The notes under the pieces were generated by a model. It worked only from the letters and a program-made list of their open reading frames with translations, was not told the DNA's origin and did not search any database. Positions 8,104-17,176 of a stretch of DNA of 64,000 bases are shown piece after piece. How positions within the stretch are numbered: the first letter of the stretch is position 1; each line of letters starts with the position of its first letter. The DNA is from Brevundimonas sp. Lineage in GTDB: Bacteria; Pseudomonadota; Alphaproteobacteria; Caulobacterales; Caulobacteraceae. The DNA lies in NCBI RefSeq assembly GCF_030682035.1, contig NZ_JAUXQZ010000014.1, positions 175,058 through 239,057 on the forward strand, read 5' to 3'. The position numbers and the translations under genes are program-made.

Positions 8104-9177
8104 ATGCTCTCCAAAACCATCGACTGGAGCCAACTCTGGTACCCCGGCCCGAAGCGCGCGTTCAGTCCTGACGAGATGGCACGCGCCGGCAGCGACAGGC
8201 CCAGCGCCACGCTGCTGGTCATGGCGGCCATCAACTTCGCCGCGGTGGCCTTCGTGATGCTGCAACTGGTGCCGGCGCCCCATACGGCGCGGCTGAGTGC
8301 AGCGCTGGTGGCGCTGGCGGCGATGGGCTCGGTGGCCGCCCGCTGGCTGTGGTGGCGGCCCTGGCGGCGTCCGTTGGCACTGGCCACGCTGGGCGTGCTG
8401 GGGGCCATGCTGTTGCTCTCGCTGGGAATGCGCTGGCGCGTCCCTGCGCAAGCCGACCGCTACCCCGTGGCCCTGGCGTTCAGCATCGGCGGCGCCGCGT
8501 TGGTGGTGGCGCTGTGGTTCCTGGTGGTGTGGCGCGCGCAACAGATCGAGGCCCGCCTGCGTGAACAGGCCGAGCGCGAGGCCGCCATCGAGATGGCGCG
8601 CCGACTGGCTGCTGCGCAACTCGAGCCGCATTTCCTGTTCAACACGCTGGCCTCGGTGCAGCACTGGGTGCAGACCAAGGATGACCGGGCCGCACCGCTG
8701 CTGGCCGCGCTCACCGGTTACCTGCGCGCCACGCTGCCGATGTTCAACCGCGCGCTCATCCCGGCGGGCGACGAGCTCGTGGCCGTCGAGGGCTACCTGC
8801 AGGTGATGCAGGCACGCATGGGCGTCGCACGCCTTTCCTGGCGGATCGACGTCGACGATCCTCTGCGCACGCTGCCGCTGCCGCCGGGCCTGCTGCTGAC
8901 CCTGGTGGAAAACGCCCTCGAGCATGGCGTGGAGCCCCGCGTCGGCGGCGGCGAGGTGCTGCTCACATTGCGCCGCCACGCCGAAGAAGCGGTGTTCGTG
9001 GTGCAGGACAACGGCCCCGGCCCATCCGCCGAGATGGCCGAAGGCGCGGGCCTCGCCAACCTGCGCCAGCGCCTGGAGCTGACCTGTGGCGGGCAAGCGC
9101 GCCTGAGCATCGAGGCGGCCCCCGGGGGTGGCTGCCGCGCGGAAGTCCGCCTGCCATGGAGGGGACCCTTGCCATGA
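8104..9177 (+). CDS. sensor histidine kinase, LytS/AlgZ type
   Basis: A 357-residue membrane kinase. Roughly residues 35-145 contain four hydrophobic segments, with no large extracytoplasmic domain. The cytoplasmic part has the His_kinase motif LEPHFLFN with the phospho-accepting His176. An ATPase domain follows, with LVENALEHGVEP as N-box and DNGPGP as G-box. The stop overlaps the start of the regulator gene as ATGA, so kinase and regulator form one operon. The signal is unknown; AlgZ and LytS relatives control surface polymers, cell wall or metabolite transport. Confidence 0.88.
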   Translation: MLSKTIDWSQLWYPGPKRAFSPDEMARAGSDRPSATLLVMAAINFAAVAFVMLQLVPAPHTARLSAALVALAAMGSVAARWLWWRPWRRPLALATLGVLGAMLLLSLGMRWRVPAQADRYPVALAFSIGGAALVVALWFLVVWRAQQIEARLREQAEREAAIEMARRLAAAQLEPHFLFNTLASVQHWVQTKDDRAAPLLAALTGYLRATLPMFNRALIPAGDELVAVEGYLQVMQARMGVARLSWRIDVDDPLRTLPLPPGLLLTLVENALEHGVEPRVGGGEVLLTLRRHAEEAVFVVQDNGPGPSAEMAEGAGLANLRQRLELTCGGQARLSIEAAPGGGCRAEVRLPWRGPLP

Positions 9178-9950
9178 CCAGGGCAGTCGTCGCCGACGAT
9201 GAAGAAGGCCCGCGCGAGCAGCTGCTGGCCGCCCTGCGCGTCGCCTGGCCCGAGCTCGAGGTCGTGGCCACTGCAGCCAACGGCGTCGATGCCTGGGACG
9301 CCTGGCTCGAGCACGAACCCGAGGTCTGCTTCCTGGACATCCGCATGCCCGGCCTGAGCGGCATCGACGTGGCGCGGCGCATCGCCGGGCGCACGCCGGT
9401 GGTTTTCGTCACCGCCCACGACGACCAGGCGCTGGCTGCCTTCGACGCCGGAGCGGTGGACTACGTGATGAAGCCGGTCGACCTGGCACGCTTGGCGCAG
9501 GCCTTGCAACGCGTGCGCAGCCGCTTGCAGCGGCCGCCGTCGACCCCGGCGCCAGACCCCGCTGGACTGCAGGCCCTGCTGGAGCAGCTTGCTGGGCAGT
9601 TGCGCCGCGCACCACTGCTGGACGTGATCCAGGCTGGCGTGGGCAAGGAAGTGCGGCTGATTCGTGTGGCCGACGTCATCTATTTCGAGGCTGATGCGCG
9701 CTACACGCGGGTCGTCTACGCGGTGGACGGTGTCGGCGGCGAGGCGCTGATCCGCACGCCGCTCAAGGAGCTGCTGGCGCAGATCGACGAGCGCCAGTTC
9801 TGGCAGGTGCACCGTTCGGTCATCGTCAACCGCCTGCAGGTGGCCAGCGCGGTGCGCGTCGATGAGGGGCACATGCACCTGACGCTGCGCGCCGGGGCTG
9901 AGAAACTGCCCGTTTCGCGCCATTTTCAGGCTCTGTTCAAGGGTCAGTGA
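9174..9950 (+). CDS. LytTR-family response regulator
   Basis: A 258-residue regulator with an N-terminal receiver domain: acidic pocket DDEE near 8-11, phospho-accepting Asp55 in CFLDIRMPG, Thr80 and Lys100. A C-terminal LytTR DNA-binding domain follows from about 155 (DVIYFEADARYTRV, FWQVHRSVIVN). The ATG at 9174 is preferred because it follows GGAGGGGA and overlaps the kinase stop; an in-frame ATG six codons upstream is less likely. It pairs with the LytS-type kinase encoded just before it. Confidence 0.88.
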   Translation: MTRAVVADDEEGPREQLLAALRVAWPELEVVATAANGVDAWDAWLEHEPEVCFLDIRMPGLSGIDVARRIAGRTPVVFVTAHDDQALAAFDAGAVDYVMKPVDLARLAQALQRVRSRLQRPPSTPAPDPAGLQALLEQLAGQLRRAPLLDVIQAGVGKEVRLIRVADVIYFEADARYTRVVYAVDGVGGEALIRTPLKELLAQIDERQFWQVHRSVIVNRLQVASAVRVDEGHMHLTLRAGAEKLPVSRHFQALFKGQ

Positions 9951-10013
9951 GTAAGGCTGCGGCGGTGTGCGCGGGTAGCATGCGAGGCACGACCAAGCCA
10001 CGGCCTGCCCACC

Positions 10014-11711
10014 ATGCCTGCGATTCCCGTCCCGCGCTTCGACCAGTTCTACCGCCACGCCGAACTCACCCGCCTGCTGCAGGACTACGCCGCCGCGGTG
10101 CCGCAGCTCGTGCGCCTGCAGTCCATCGGCAAGAGTTTCGAAGGGCGCGACATCTGGCTGCTGGCCATCACCAACCACGCCAGCGGCAGCGACGCCGACA
10201 AGCCCGCGTTCTGGGTCGACGGCAATATCCACGCCGCCGAGCTGACGGCCAGCACCGCCTGCCTGTACTGGCTGCACCAGCTGGTCTCGGGCTATGGAGC
10301 CGGCGACGCGAAAGTGCGCCAGTTGCTCGATACCCGTGTGGTCTACATGGTGCCGCGCCTGAACCCCGACGGCGCCGAGCTCGCGCTGGCCGACAAGCCG
10401 CGCCACATCCGCGCGTCCACGCGGCCCTACCCCTTCGACGAGGAGCCGGTCGAAGGCTTGAGCATCGAAGACGTGGACGGCGACGGCCGCGTGCTGCAGA
10501 TGCGCGTGCCTGACCCGCATGGCCCGTACAAGAAGCACGCCACCGACGCGCGCCTGATGGTGGCGCGCGAGCCCGGCGAATTCGGCGGCGAGTATTTCCG
10601 CCTCATTCCCGAAGGCACGCTGAAGAATTTCGACGGCCTGAGGATCACCGCCAACCCGGACCGCGAAGGCCTGGACCTGAACCGCAACTTCCCGGCCTAC
10701 TGGCGTCAGGAATTCGAGCAGGTCGGCGCCGGCCCCTACCCCGCCAGCGAGCCCGAGGTGCGGGCCATGGTGGAGTTCATCACCAGCCACCCGAATATCG
10801 GCGCGGCGGTGAGCTTCCACACCCACAGCGGCGTCATCCTGCGGCCCATGGGCACGCAGAGCGACGACGACATGACGCCCGAAGACCTGTGGATGTACAA
10901 GCGCCTGTCCGACATCGGCGCCAAGCTCACCGGCTACCCCGCCATCAGCATCTTCCACGAGTTCAAGTACCACCCCAAGCAGATCATCACCGGCACCCAG
11001 GACTGGGTCTACGAGCACCTGGGGGCGCTGTTCTGGACGGTCGAGATCTGGGCCCCCAACAAGGAGGCCGGCATCACCGACTACCAGTGGATCGAGTGGT
11101 ACCGCGATCACCCGGTGGAAGACGACCTGAAGCTGTTGAAGTGGAGCGACGAGCAGTGTGCCGGCAAGGCGTACGTGAACTGGTACCCCTTCCGCCACCC
11201 GCAACTGGGCATGGTGGAGATGGGCGGTTGGGACAAGATGAACTACTGGCGCAACCCGCCGCCTCATCTGCGCGAGCGCGAGGCCGCGCGCTTCCCGGCC
11301 TGGCTGACGCAGATCGCGCTCTCGCTGCCCAAGCTCGAGGTGCTGCGCACGGAAGTGCGCGCGCTGGGCGCCGACACCTGGCGCGTGCGTTTCGCGGTGG
11401 CCAACAGCGGCTACCTGCCGGCCTACGTGACCAAGCGCGCGCTGGAACGCAAGACGGTGCGTGGCACGGTCTTCCACATCCACCTGCCCCCCGGTGTGCA
11501 CATGGTCACCGGCCGTGAGCGGGTGGAAGGCGCGCAGCTCGAAGGCCACGCGCCGAAGAACTCGCAGCAGGCCTTCCTGCCCCACCGCGAAATCACGGGC
11601 GACCGTGCCGTGGTCGAGTGGGTGGTGCGCGGGCCGCGCGGCACCGCCATCGCGCTGTCGGCCACGGCCGGCCGTGCGGGCACGGTGCACGCCGAGGTGA
11701 CGCTGGATTGA
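10014..11711 (+). CDS. M14 family zinc metallopeptidase
   Basis: A 565-residue zinc carboxypeptidase-like protein. The first ligand pair is His73-x-x-Glu76 in NIHAAELTAS, the third ligand is His269 in SFHTHSG, and the catalytic Glu344 sits in FWTVEIW. No signal peptide is visible, so it appears cytoplasmic. After the catalytic domain (about 10-420) there are some 140 residues, probably a beta-rich C-terminal domain. It is transcribed alone, 63 bases after the LytTR regulator, so read-through is possible. Substrate is unknown. Confidence 0.83.
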   Translation: MPAIPVPRFDQFYRHAELTRLLQDYAAAVPQLVRLQSIGKSFEGRDIWLLAITNHASGSDADKPAFWVDGNIHAAELTASTACLYWLHQLVSGYGAGDAKVRQLLDTRVVYMVPRLNPDGAELALADKPRHIRASTRPYPFDEEPVEGLSIEDVDGDGRVLQMRVPDPHGPYKKHATDARLMVAREPGEFGGEYFRLIPEGTLKNFDGLRITANPDREGLDLNRNFPAYWRQEFEQVGAGPYPASEPEVRAMVEFITSHPNIGAAVSFHTHSGVILRPMGTQSDDDMTPEDLWMYKRLSDIGAKLTGYPAISIFHEFKYHPKQIITGTQDWVYEHLGALFWTVEIWAPNKEAGITDYQWIEWYRDHPVEDDLKLLKWSDEQCAGKAYVNWYPFRHPQLGMVEMGGWDKMNYWRNPPPHLREREAARFPAWLTQIALSLPKLEVLRTEVRALGADTWRVRFAVANSGYLPAYVTKRALERKTVRGTVFHIHLPPGVHMVTGRERVEGAQLEGHAPKNSQQAFLPHREITGDRAVVEWVVRGPRGTAIALSATAGRAGTVHAEVTLD

Positions 11712-11718
11712 GGGCCGC

Positions 11719-12303
11719 TCAGGCCCGCTCGAACCTGAATACCGCCACGCTGGCCATGAGGTTGGGCCAGCGGCGCACCACGCGCCCGGCCTGCAGGCCG
11801 AAGCTGTCGGTCACGGCCAGGCCACAGCGCTGCGCGAGCACGCCGAAATCGGTATAGGTGCCGACGCGGATATTGGGCGTGTCGTACCACTCGTAGGGCA
11901 GCGCGCGCGTCACCGGCATGCGCCCGGTGGTCACGCGCAGCCGGTTGGGCCAGTGCGCGAAATTGGGAAAACTGACGATGCCGATGCGGCCCACGCGCGC
12001 GGTTTCGCGCAACATGCGCTCGGTGTTGCGCAGGTGCTGCAGGGTGTCGAGCTGCAGCACGACGTCGAAGCTCAGGTCGTCGAAGAGCGCCAGGCCTTCC
12101 TCGAGGTTGAGCTGGATGACGTCGATGCCTCGGCGCACGCTGGCCAGCACATGGGCGTCGGCGATCTCGATGCCGTAGCCGCTGCAGCCCTTGTGGTCGC
12201 GCAAGTGCGCCAGCAGCTCGCCGCTGCCGCAACCCAGGTCGAGCACACGGCTGCCCGCGGGCACCAGCTCGGCGATGATTTCGAGGTCCTTGCGTTCGCT
12301 CAC
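11719..12303 (-). CDS. metW: methionine biosynthesis protein MetW
   Basis: A 194-residue SAM-dependent methyltransferase-like protein with motif [12 protein letters not shown] at 20-30. MetW is found next to metX in proteobacteria and is needed for, or supports, homoserine acylation. The start is a GTG overlapping the metX stop as GTGA. It converges on the peptidase gene with seven bases between stops. Confidence 0.92.
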   Translation of the reverse strand: MSERKDLEIIAELVPAGSRVLDLGCGSGELLAHLRDHKGCSGYGIEIADAHVLASVRRGIDVIQLNLEEGLALFDDLSFDVVLQLDTLQHLRNTERMLRETARVGRIGIVSFPNFAHWPNRLRVTTGRMPVTRALPYEWYDTPNIRVGTYTDFGVLAQRCGLAVTDSFGLQAGRVVRRWPNLMASVAVFRFERA

Positions 12304-13484
12304 GAGTGCCCCACGCTTTCGGTTGCGATGCGCTCGAAGTACGAACGCATGACCTGGTGGTAGCGCGGGTCGTCGAGCAGGAAGGCGTCGTGCCCGTGCG
12401 GCGCGTCGATCTCCGCGTACGACACATGGATGCGGTTGTCGACCAGCGCCTTGACGATCTCGCGCGAGCGCGCCGGCGAGAAGCGCCAGTCGGTGACGAA
12501 GCTCACCAGCAGAAAGCCGATGCCCTGGGGTTTGCCGCGCGCCGGGGCGAAGGCGCGCGCCAGATCGCCGCCGTGCTCGCGCGCGGGGTCGAAATAGTCC
12601 AGCGCGCGGGTGATCAGCAAGTAGGTGTTGGCGTCGAAGTACTCGCTGAACTTGTCGCCCTGGTGACGCAGGTAGCTTTCGATCTGGAACTCGATGTCCT
12701 GCGTGCTGTAGGCGTAACCGATCTCGGTGCCGTCGACCAGGGGCAGGGCGCCCGGTGCGCTGCGCGTGCGGCGCCCGAACCGGGCCTCCATGGCGTCCTC
12801 GGCCAGGTAGGTGATGTGGCCGATCATGCGCGCCACGCGCAGCCCGCGTTTGGGCACCACGCCGTGGGCGTAGAAGTGGCCACCGTGGAAATCGGGGTCG
12901 GTGATGATGGCGCGACGGGCCACTTCGTTGAAGGCGATGTTCTGCGCCGACAGGTTGGGCGCCGTGGCCACCGCGATGCAGTGGCGCACCCGCTGCGGGT
13001 GGCGCAACGTCCAGGCCAGCGCTTGCATGCCCCCAAGGCTGCCACCGACCACGGCCGCCAACTGCCGGATGCCCAGGCGGTCCATCAGCCGGGCCTGCGA
13101 ATCGACCCAGTCTTCCACCGTCACCACGGGAAAGTCGGCGCCGTATACGCGGCCGTGGGTCGGGTGCAGGTGCATGGGCCCGGTGGAACCGAAGCACGAA
13201 CCCAGGTTGTTGACGCCGATGACGAAGAAGTGGTCGGTGTCCAGCGGCTTGCCGGGGCCGACCAGGTTGTCCCACCAGCCCAGGCTGCCGTCGGCATGCG
13301 TGCCGGCCACATGGTGGCTGGCGTTGAGCGCGTGGCACACCAGCACGGCGTTGCTGCGCTCGGCGTTGAGCGTGCCGTAGGTCTCGTAGGTGAGCCAGTA
13401 GTCGGCGAGCACCGCGCCACTCTTCAGCGCCAGCGGCTCGCTGAAGTTCATCTGCTGCGGTGTGACCAGCCCGATGGCGCCCAT
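12300..13484 (-). CDS. metX: homoserine O-acyltransferase MetX
   Basis: First committed step of methionine synthesis: acylation of the homoserine hydroxyl. The 394-residue alpha/beta-hydrolase-fold enzyme has the nucleophile elbow GGSLGGMQ with Ser149. The catalytic Asp lies in VTDWRF and the His in [11 protein letters not shown] near the C-terminus. Whether it uses acetyl-CoA or succinyl-CoA cannot be decided here: MetX-fold enzymes of proteobacteria include both kinds. The start is the ATG shortly after a TATATT box. It forms a coupled operon with metW. Confidence 0.93.
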   Translation of the reverse strand: MGAIGLVTPQQMNFSEPLALKSGAVLADYWLTYETYGTLNAERSNAVLVCHALNASHHVAGTHADGSLGWWDNLVGPGKPLDTDHFFVIGVNNLGSCFGSTGPMHLHPTHGRVYGADFPVVTVEDWVDSQARLMDRLGIRQLAAVVGGSLGGMQALAWTLRHPQRVRHCIAVATAPNLSAQNIAFNEVARRAIITDPDFHGGHFYAHGVVPKRGLRVARMIGHITYLAEDAMEARFGRRTRSAPGALPLVDGTEIGYAYSTQDIEFQIESYLRHQGDKFSEYFDANTYLLITRALDYFDPAREHGGDLARAFAPARGKPQGIGFLLVSFVTDWRFSPARSREIVKALVDNRIHVSYAEIDAPHGHDAFLLDDPRYHQVMRSYFERIATESVGHS

Positions 13485-13490
13485 GGATGG

Positions 13491-13496
13491 AATATA
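13491..13496 (-). promoter_or_regulatory. TATATT -10 element of metX
   Basis: On the minus strand TATATT ends six bases before the metX ATG. It matches the -10 consensus at five of six positions and is conspicuous in such GC-rich DNA. The spacing implies a message with almost no leader, and no Shine-Dalgarno sequence lies between. Confidence 0.5.
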
Positions 13497-13557
13497 GCGA
13501 GGCCGATGGCCCGGGCGGCTCTGCGGCGGCTGATCGCGCCCGACAACACCCGGCCGG

Positions 13558-14178
13558 CTATGCCGCGCCCGGCGGCGCGCTGTCGATGAAACTGGACCGG
13601 GCGGCGAGCTTGTCGTAGAGCCTTTGCAGGTGGGGGTGCTCGTCGCGCCAGGCGATCTCGGGGAAGCGAAAGGCCAGGTAACCCAGCGCGCAACCCACGG
13701 CCACATCGGCCAGCGTGAAGTGGGTGCCGGCGCAATGCGGCTTGTCGCCCAGGCCTTCGGCCATCGCCTTCACGCAGCCCAGCACACGGCTCATCTGGCG
13801 GTCTATCCAGGCTTGCGATCGTTCGCCCTCACGCCGACCTTTCCAGGTGGCTTCCAGGCGCGCCAGGATGGCGGCGTCGACCATGCCGTCGGCCAGCGCC
13901 TCCCAGGTGCGCACTTCGGTGCGTTCGCGCCCCGAGGGTGGGATGAGCTTGCCCACGGGCGAGAGCGTGTCGAGGACCTCGACGATGACCCGCGAATCGA
14001 AGACCGCCTCGCCGCCTTCCATCACCAGGCAAGGCACCTGGCCCAGCGGGGTGATCTTCAGAATGGCGTCGCTGGCCCACACGTCTTCGAGAACGAGCTG
14101 GTAGTCGAGCTTCTTCTCGGCCATCACGATGCGGACCTTGCGCACGTACGGACTGGTGAGAGAGCCGATCAGTTTCAT
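13558..14178 (-). CDS. glutathione S-transferase family protein
   Basis: A 206-residue cytosolic GST-like protein. The N-terminal thioredoxin-like domain begins [20 protein letters not shown], where Ser6, Ser9 or Tyr11 may serve the glutathione thiolate. It includes the cis-proline loop GQVPCLV near 46-52 and then [11 protein letters not shown], the usual glutathione-binding turn. An all-helical C-terminal domain follows. It resembles YibF/GstB-type enzymes; the substrate is unknown. It is a single gene whose promoter region contains an inverted repeat. Confidence 0.85.
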   Translation of the reverse strand: MKLIGSLTSPYVRKVRIVMAEKKLDYQLVLEDVWASDAILKITPLGQVPCLVMEGGEAVFDSRVIVEVLDTLSPVGKLIPPSGRERTEVRTWEALADGMVDAAILARLEATWKGRREGERSQAWIDRQMSRVLGCVKAMAEGLGDKPHCAGTHFTLADVAVGCALGYLAFRFPEIAWRDEHPHLQRLYDKLAARSSFIDSAPPGAA

Positions 14179-14217
14179 CTGTTGCTTGCTTATGGGTCTT
14201 GTCCCTGGGGCAAAACC

Positions 14218-14238
14218 ATTCTAGCCAGACGTGTCTGG
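14218..14238 (-). promoter_or_regulatory. GST promoter with overlapping inverted repeat
   Basis: On the minus strand a TAGAAT -10 box (14218-14223) lies about 40 bases before the GST start. Immediately upstream of it is the inverted repeat CCAGAC-2-GTCTGG (14225-14238), placed in the -35/-10 spacer where a repressor would block polymerase. The binding factor is unknown. Confidence 0.4.
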
Positions 14239-14459
14239 ACGCGTGTCGCGGGCGCTTTCCGACTTCCTTCACAGCGCGATGCCCGGGAGGCGGGCAGGGC
14301 GCTTGTCAGGGTCTGGCAACGGGAGCACACTGGGTCGCACGGCATCGCGCCGCCACCCTTGTTTTCCCCCTCCACCCCCTCAACTATCACGACCGGATCT
14401 TTCCCCAGCCGGTGGTCGGGCCGCCGGCATTTCGCCTCACCCTCGCAAAGGAGGTTCTG

Positions 14460-14801
14460 ATGAATTTGACGATCAGTGGCCATCACCTCGAAGTCACGCC
14501 CGCACTCAGGGAATACGTGCTCACCAAGCTGGAACGCGTGACCCGGCATTTCGATCAGGTCGTGGATGTCACCGTGCTGCTCACGGTGGAAAAGTTGAAG
14601 GAGAAGGAGCGCAGGCAAAAGGCCGAGGTGACACTGCATGTCAAGGGTCGCGATATCTTTGTCGAGCAGGCGCATGAAGATCTGTACGCTGCCATCGACC
14701 AGCTGATGGACAAACTCGATCGCCAGGTCGTGCGCCACAAGGACCGCACGCAGGATCACCACCACGCCACCGCCAAGCGCGCCGATGTGGGCGTCCAGTA
14801 G
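14460..14801 (+). CDS. hpf: ribosome hibernation promoting factor
   Basis: A 113-residue short-form HPF/YfiA protein that binds the decoding region of idle ribosomes. It shows the family pattern [20 protein letters not shown], a central lysine/arginine-rich helix and [20 protein letters not shown]. The start follows a perfect AAAGGAGG. In most proteobacteria it follows rpoN; here a GST gene and 281 bases precede it. Two terminators follow before ptsN. Confidence 0.93.
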   Translation: MNLTISGHHLEVTPALREYVLTKLERVTRHFDQVVDVTVLLTVEKLKEKERRQKAEVTLHVKGRDIFVEQAHEDLYAAIDQLMDKLDRQVVRHKDRTQDHHHATAKRADVGVQ

Positions 14802-14821
14802 CCCGCAGTGACCCTGCACCC

Positions 14822-14842
14822 ACGGCCCTTCGGGGCCGTTTT
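14822..14842 (+). terminator. rho-independent terminator after hpf
   Basis: A seven-base-pair GC stem (ACGGCCC / GGGCCGT) closed by a TTCG tetraloop and followed by a run of four T. It starts 21 bases after the hpf stop. Confidence 0.8.
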
Positions 14843-14892
14843 GCATGCGGGCACGCCGCTGTTGCTGCGGCGCCGCAACCCTGGCCGATTCC

Positions 14893-14911
14893 ACCCCTTT
14901 CGGGGTCTTTT
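14893..14911 (+). terminator. second terminator-like hairpin before ptsN
   Basis: A five-base-pair stem ACCCC / GGGGT with a TTTC loop, followed by C and four T. It lies about 50 bases after the first terminator, so hpf transcripts meet two stops in tandem before ptsN. Confidence 0.5.
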
Positions 14912-15011
14912 GCCCGGCACCGCGTGGCGGGGCCGGGGCTATCATCGCCAGCTCACTTAACACCTTCAATTGCTGCGGGGCCAGTGGCACGCGGCAAGAG
15001 GAAATGGGCCG

Positions 15012-15482
15012 ATGAACCGTCTCGCCGCGATCCTGCCTGCCAGCAACGTGCTGGTGAATGTGGATGCGACCAGCAAGAAGCGTATTTTCGAGCAGGCGGG
15101 TTTGCTGTTCGAGAACCAGCACTCGATCGCCCGGGGCACCGTCACGGACAATCTCTTCGCGCGGGAAAGGCTGGGCTCCACCGGCCTGGGCCACGCGGTG
15201 GCCATCCCGCATGGCCGCATCAAGGGCCTGAAGAACCCGCTGGCCGCGGTGCTGAGGGTGAACCAGGCGATTCCTTTCGACGCGCCCGACGACGAACCGG
15301 TGTCGCTGCTGATCTTCCTGCTCGTGCCCGAGGCGGCCACGCAAAGGCACCTGGAAATCCTGTCCGAAATTGCCGAGATGCTCTCCGACCGCGATCTTCG
15401 CGAGCGGCTGAAGACCGAGGTCGACGCCGCCGGCGTGCACAAGCTCATCGCCGACTGGGAACCGCTCAGGTCGGTGGCGTAA
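15012..15482 (+). CDS. ptsN: PTS IIA-like nitrogen regulatory protein PtsN
   Basis: EIIA-Ntr, the last phospho-acceptor of the PTS-Ntr chain, which in other proteobacteria adjusts potassium uptake and carbon/nitrogen metabolism. The 156-residue protein keeps the phosphorylated His67 in [10 protein letters not shown]. The ATG at 15012 follows AAGAGGAAA; a slightly longer in-frame start lacks this. It is followed by hprK after a repeat element, so the usual ptsN-hprK order is kept although the genes are about 120 bases apart. Confidence 0.93.
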   Translation: MNRLAAILPASNVLVNVDATSKKRIFEQAGLLFENQHSIARGTVTDNLFARERLGSTGLGHAVAIPHGRIKGLKNPLAAVLRVNQAIPFDAPDDEPVSLLIFLLVPEAATQRHLEILSEIAEMLSDRDLRERLKTEVDAAGVHKLIADWEPLRSVA

Positions 15483-15486
15483 ACAT

Positions 15487-15571
15487 GCCCCCAGGCTCGC
15501 TGCGTTCGCCACCCCCCGAGGGGGCTCTTGCTGCGGCCCGGCAGAGCCGGATCCGCGCAAGGCCTTGGTCG
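15487..15571 (+). repeat. 85-bp interspersed repeat, copy 1 of family A
   Basis: An 85-base GC-rich element between ptsN and hprK. It matches 34454-34538 without gaps, with 12 mismatches by hand alignment (about 86% identity). Its core is the palindrome CCCCCCGAGGGGG followed by CTCTTGC and CGGCCCGGCA. The two copies sit in unrelated intergenic gaps in the same orientation. Confidence 0.8.
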
Positions 15572-15600
15572 GGCAGCCGGGCGCTGCGGGTTCGCGCACG

Positions 15601-16557
15601 GTGAAGCCCAGCTCGATCAGCGCAGAGGCGCTCTTCGAGGCGCACCGCGAGGCGATGCGCTGGGAGTGGATCGCCGGCCACGCCCACCCCGAGCGCCGCT
15701 TCGACGAGGCCGCCGTGCTTGCCGCCCGCTCGGCCGCCGACCTGGTGGGCTACCTCAACTACATTCACCCGTACCGGGTGCAGATCGTCGGCCGGCGCGA
15801 AGTGGCCTACCTGATGGAAAGCCTGCCCGAGGACCAGGAACGGCGCATCTCGCGCATCGTCACGCTCGAGCCGCCGGTGATCATCGTGGCCGACGACGCC
15901 ACGCCGCCCGACCGCCTGGTGGCCATGTGCGGGCGGGCCGAGATCCCGCTGTTCGTGACCCGCGAATCGGCCGGCCACGTCATCGACGTCGTGCGCACCT
16001 ACCTCGGCCACCTCTTCGCCGAGCGCACCACGCGCCACGGCGTATTCATGGACATCCTCGGCCTGGGTGTGCTGCTCACCGGCGAATCGGGCCTGGGCAA
16101 GAGCGAACTCGGGCTGGAGCTCATCTCGCGTGGCCACGGCCTGGTGGCCGACGACGCGGTGGACCTGTTCCGCATCAGCCAGACGGCGCTGGAAGGCCGC
16201 TGCCCCGAACTGCTGATGAACCTGCTGGAAGTGCGCGGCATCGGCCTGCTCGATATCAAGGTCATCTTTGGCGAGACGGCCGTGCGGCGCAAGATGCGCT
16301 TGCGGCTCATCGTGCACCTGGTGCGCAAGGAGACGCTGGAGCGCGAATTCGAGCGCCTGCCCTACGAACCGCTCTTCGAAGACGTGCTGGGCCTGCCGGT
16401 GCGCAAGGTGGTGATCGCCGTGGACGCCGGGCGCAACTTGGCGGTCCTGGTGGAAGCCGCCGTGCGCAATACCGTGCTGCAGCTGCGCGGCATCGACACC
16501 TACCAGGAATTCGTCCGCCGCCATCAGCTGGCGATGGGGCACGCGGCCGGGAGTTGA
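15601..16557 (+). CDS. hprK: HPr kinase/phosphorylase
   Basis: Phosphorylates and dephosphorylates a serine of HPr, linking the PTS to regulation. The 318-residue product has Walker A GESGLGKS at 161-168, His146 in RHGVF and the HprK signature [14 protein letters not shown] at 206-219. The chosen start is a GTG giving [15 protein letters not shown], which matches the usual N-terminus of the family. An in-frame TTG 36 bases upstream falls inside the repeat and is unlikely. It converges on fur. Confidence 0.92.
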   Translation: MKPSSISAEALFEAHREAMRWEWIAGHAHPERRFDEAAVLAARSAADLVGYLNYIHPYRVQIVGRREVAYLMESLPEDQERRISRIVTLEPPVIIVADDATPPDRLVAMCGRAEIPLFVTRESAGHVIDVVRTYLGHLFAERTTRHGVFMDILGLGVLLTGESGLGKSELGLELISRGHGLVADDAVDLFRISQTALEGRCPELLMNLLEVRGIGLLDIKVIFGETAVRRKMRLRLIVHLVRKETLEREFERLPYEPLFEDVLGLPVRKVVIAVDAGRNLAVLVEAAVRNTVLQLRGIDTYQEFVRRHQLAMGHAAGS

Positions 16558-16604
16558 AGGGCTTGAAGTGCTGAAGGGCTGAAGGGCGCGGCCCGCCCCC
16601 GCGG
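16558..16604. other. short gap between hprK and fur with repeated GAAGGGCT motifs
   Basis: The 47 bases between the convergent hprK and fur stops contain near-tandem copies of GAAGGGCT/TGAAGGGC, followed by a C-rich palindromic stretch. No clear terminator with a T run is visible. Confidence 0.4.
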
Positions 16605-17036
16605 CTACTTGCCGCGGTGCTCGCAGTCCGGCTTGCTGCAGCGGGCATACAGCGCCAGCGAATGCTCCTGCAGCTCGAACCCGCGCGCGGTGGCCACGGC
16701 ACGCTGGCGCTGCTCGATCTCGGCGTCGAAGAATTCCTCGACCCGGCCGCAGTCCAGGCACACCAGGTGGTCATGGTGCTGGCCGGCGTTGAGCTCGAAC
16801 ACCGCCTTGCCGGACTCGAAGTTGCTGCGCGAGAGCAGCCCGGCCTGCTCGAACTGCATCAGCACGCGGTACACGGTGGCCAGGCCGATGTCGGCGCCTT
16901 CGGTGAGCAGGGCCTTGTAGACATCCTCGGCCGTCATGTGGCGGCGCTCGGCGTGCTGGAAGATCTCCAGGATCTTGATGCGTGGCAGCGTGGCCTTCAG
17001 CCCGCTGCTCTTGAGTTCGTCCACATGTGTCGTCAT
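16605..17036 (-). CDS. fur: ferric uptake regulator Fur
   Basis: Iron-sensing repressor of 143 residues. The winged-helix part (1-80) includes [16 protein letters not shown]. The metal sites include His33, the HHDH cluster at 87-90 and the structural zinc cysteines Cys93 and Cys96 (VCLDCG) and Cys133 and Cys138 (CSKPDC). It is divergent from bamE, an arrangement common in betaproteobacteria. I found no convincing Fur box in the 140-base shared gap, so autoregulation is not shown. Confidence 0.95.
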   Translation of the reverse strand: MTTHVDELKSSGLKATLPRIKILEIFQHAERRHMTAEDVYKALLTEGADIGLATVYRVLMQFEQAGLLSRSNFESGKAVFELNAGQHHDHLVCLDCGRVEEFFDAEIEQRQRAVATARGFELQEHSLALYARCSKPDCEHRGK

Positions 17037-17067
17037 GCCGCTGCCCCGGCGCTGGGCCCGCCCCCGC

Positions 17068-17073
17068 TAGAAT
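17068..17073 (+). promoter_or_regulatory. TAGAAT -10 element in the fur-bamE gap
   Basis: TAGAAT on the plus strand about 100 bases before bamE, in the 140-base gap shared with fur. It is a plausible start for the bamE-dapB-exbBD direction, leaving a leader of roughly 95 bases. No strong -35 is visible. Confidence 0.4.
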
Positions 17074-17176
17074 CCGCCCATCATAGCCAGCCAGGCATGA
17101 TCCGTCTGCGGCCGGTGGCGCATTGCGCGCGCCCTGCAGCCCACGCCCCGAACCGCCCGCCCCAGCGCTGCCGCCC

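Noticed and set aside
6661..9096. Open frame of 811 codons on the minus strand
   Set aside because: It covers the FAD oxidoreductase and LytS-type kinase genes in antisense, is low-complexity (Gln, His, Arg, Ala) and has no domain.
8793..11690. Open frame of 965 codons on the minus strand
   Set aside because: Antisense to the LytTR regulator and the M14 peptidase, which both have catalytic motifs; composition is typical of a GC-rich shadow frame.
17037..17176. Fur box between fur and bamE
   Set aside because: No AT-rich GATAAT-type hexamer array is present in this gap; autoregulation cannot be supported from sequence.
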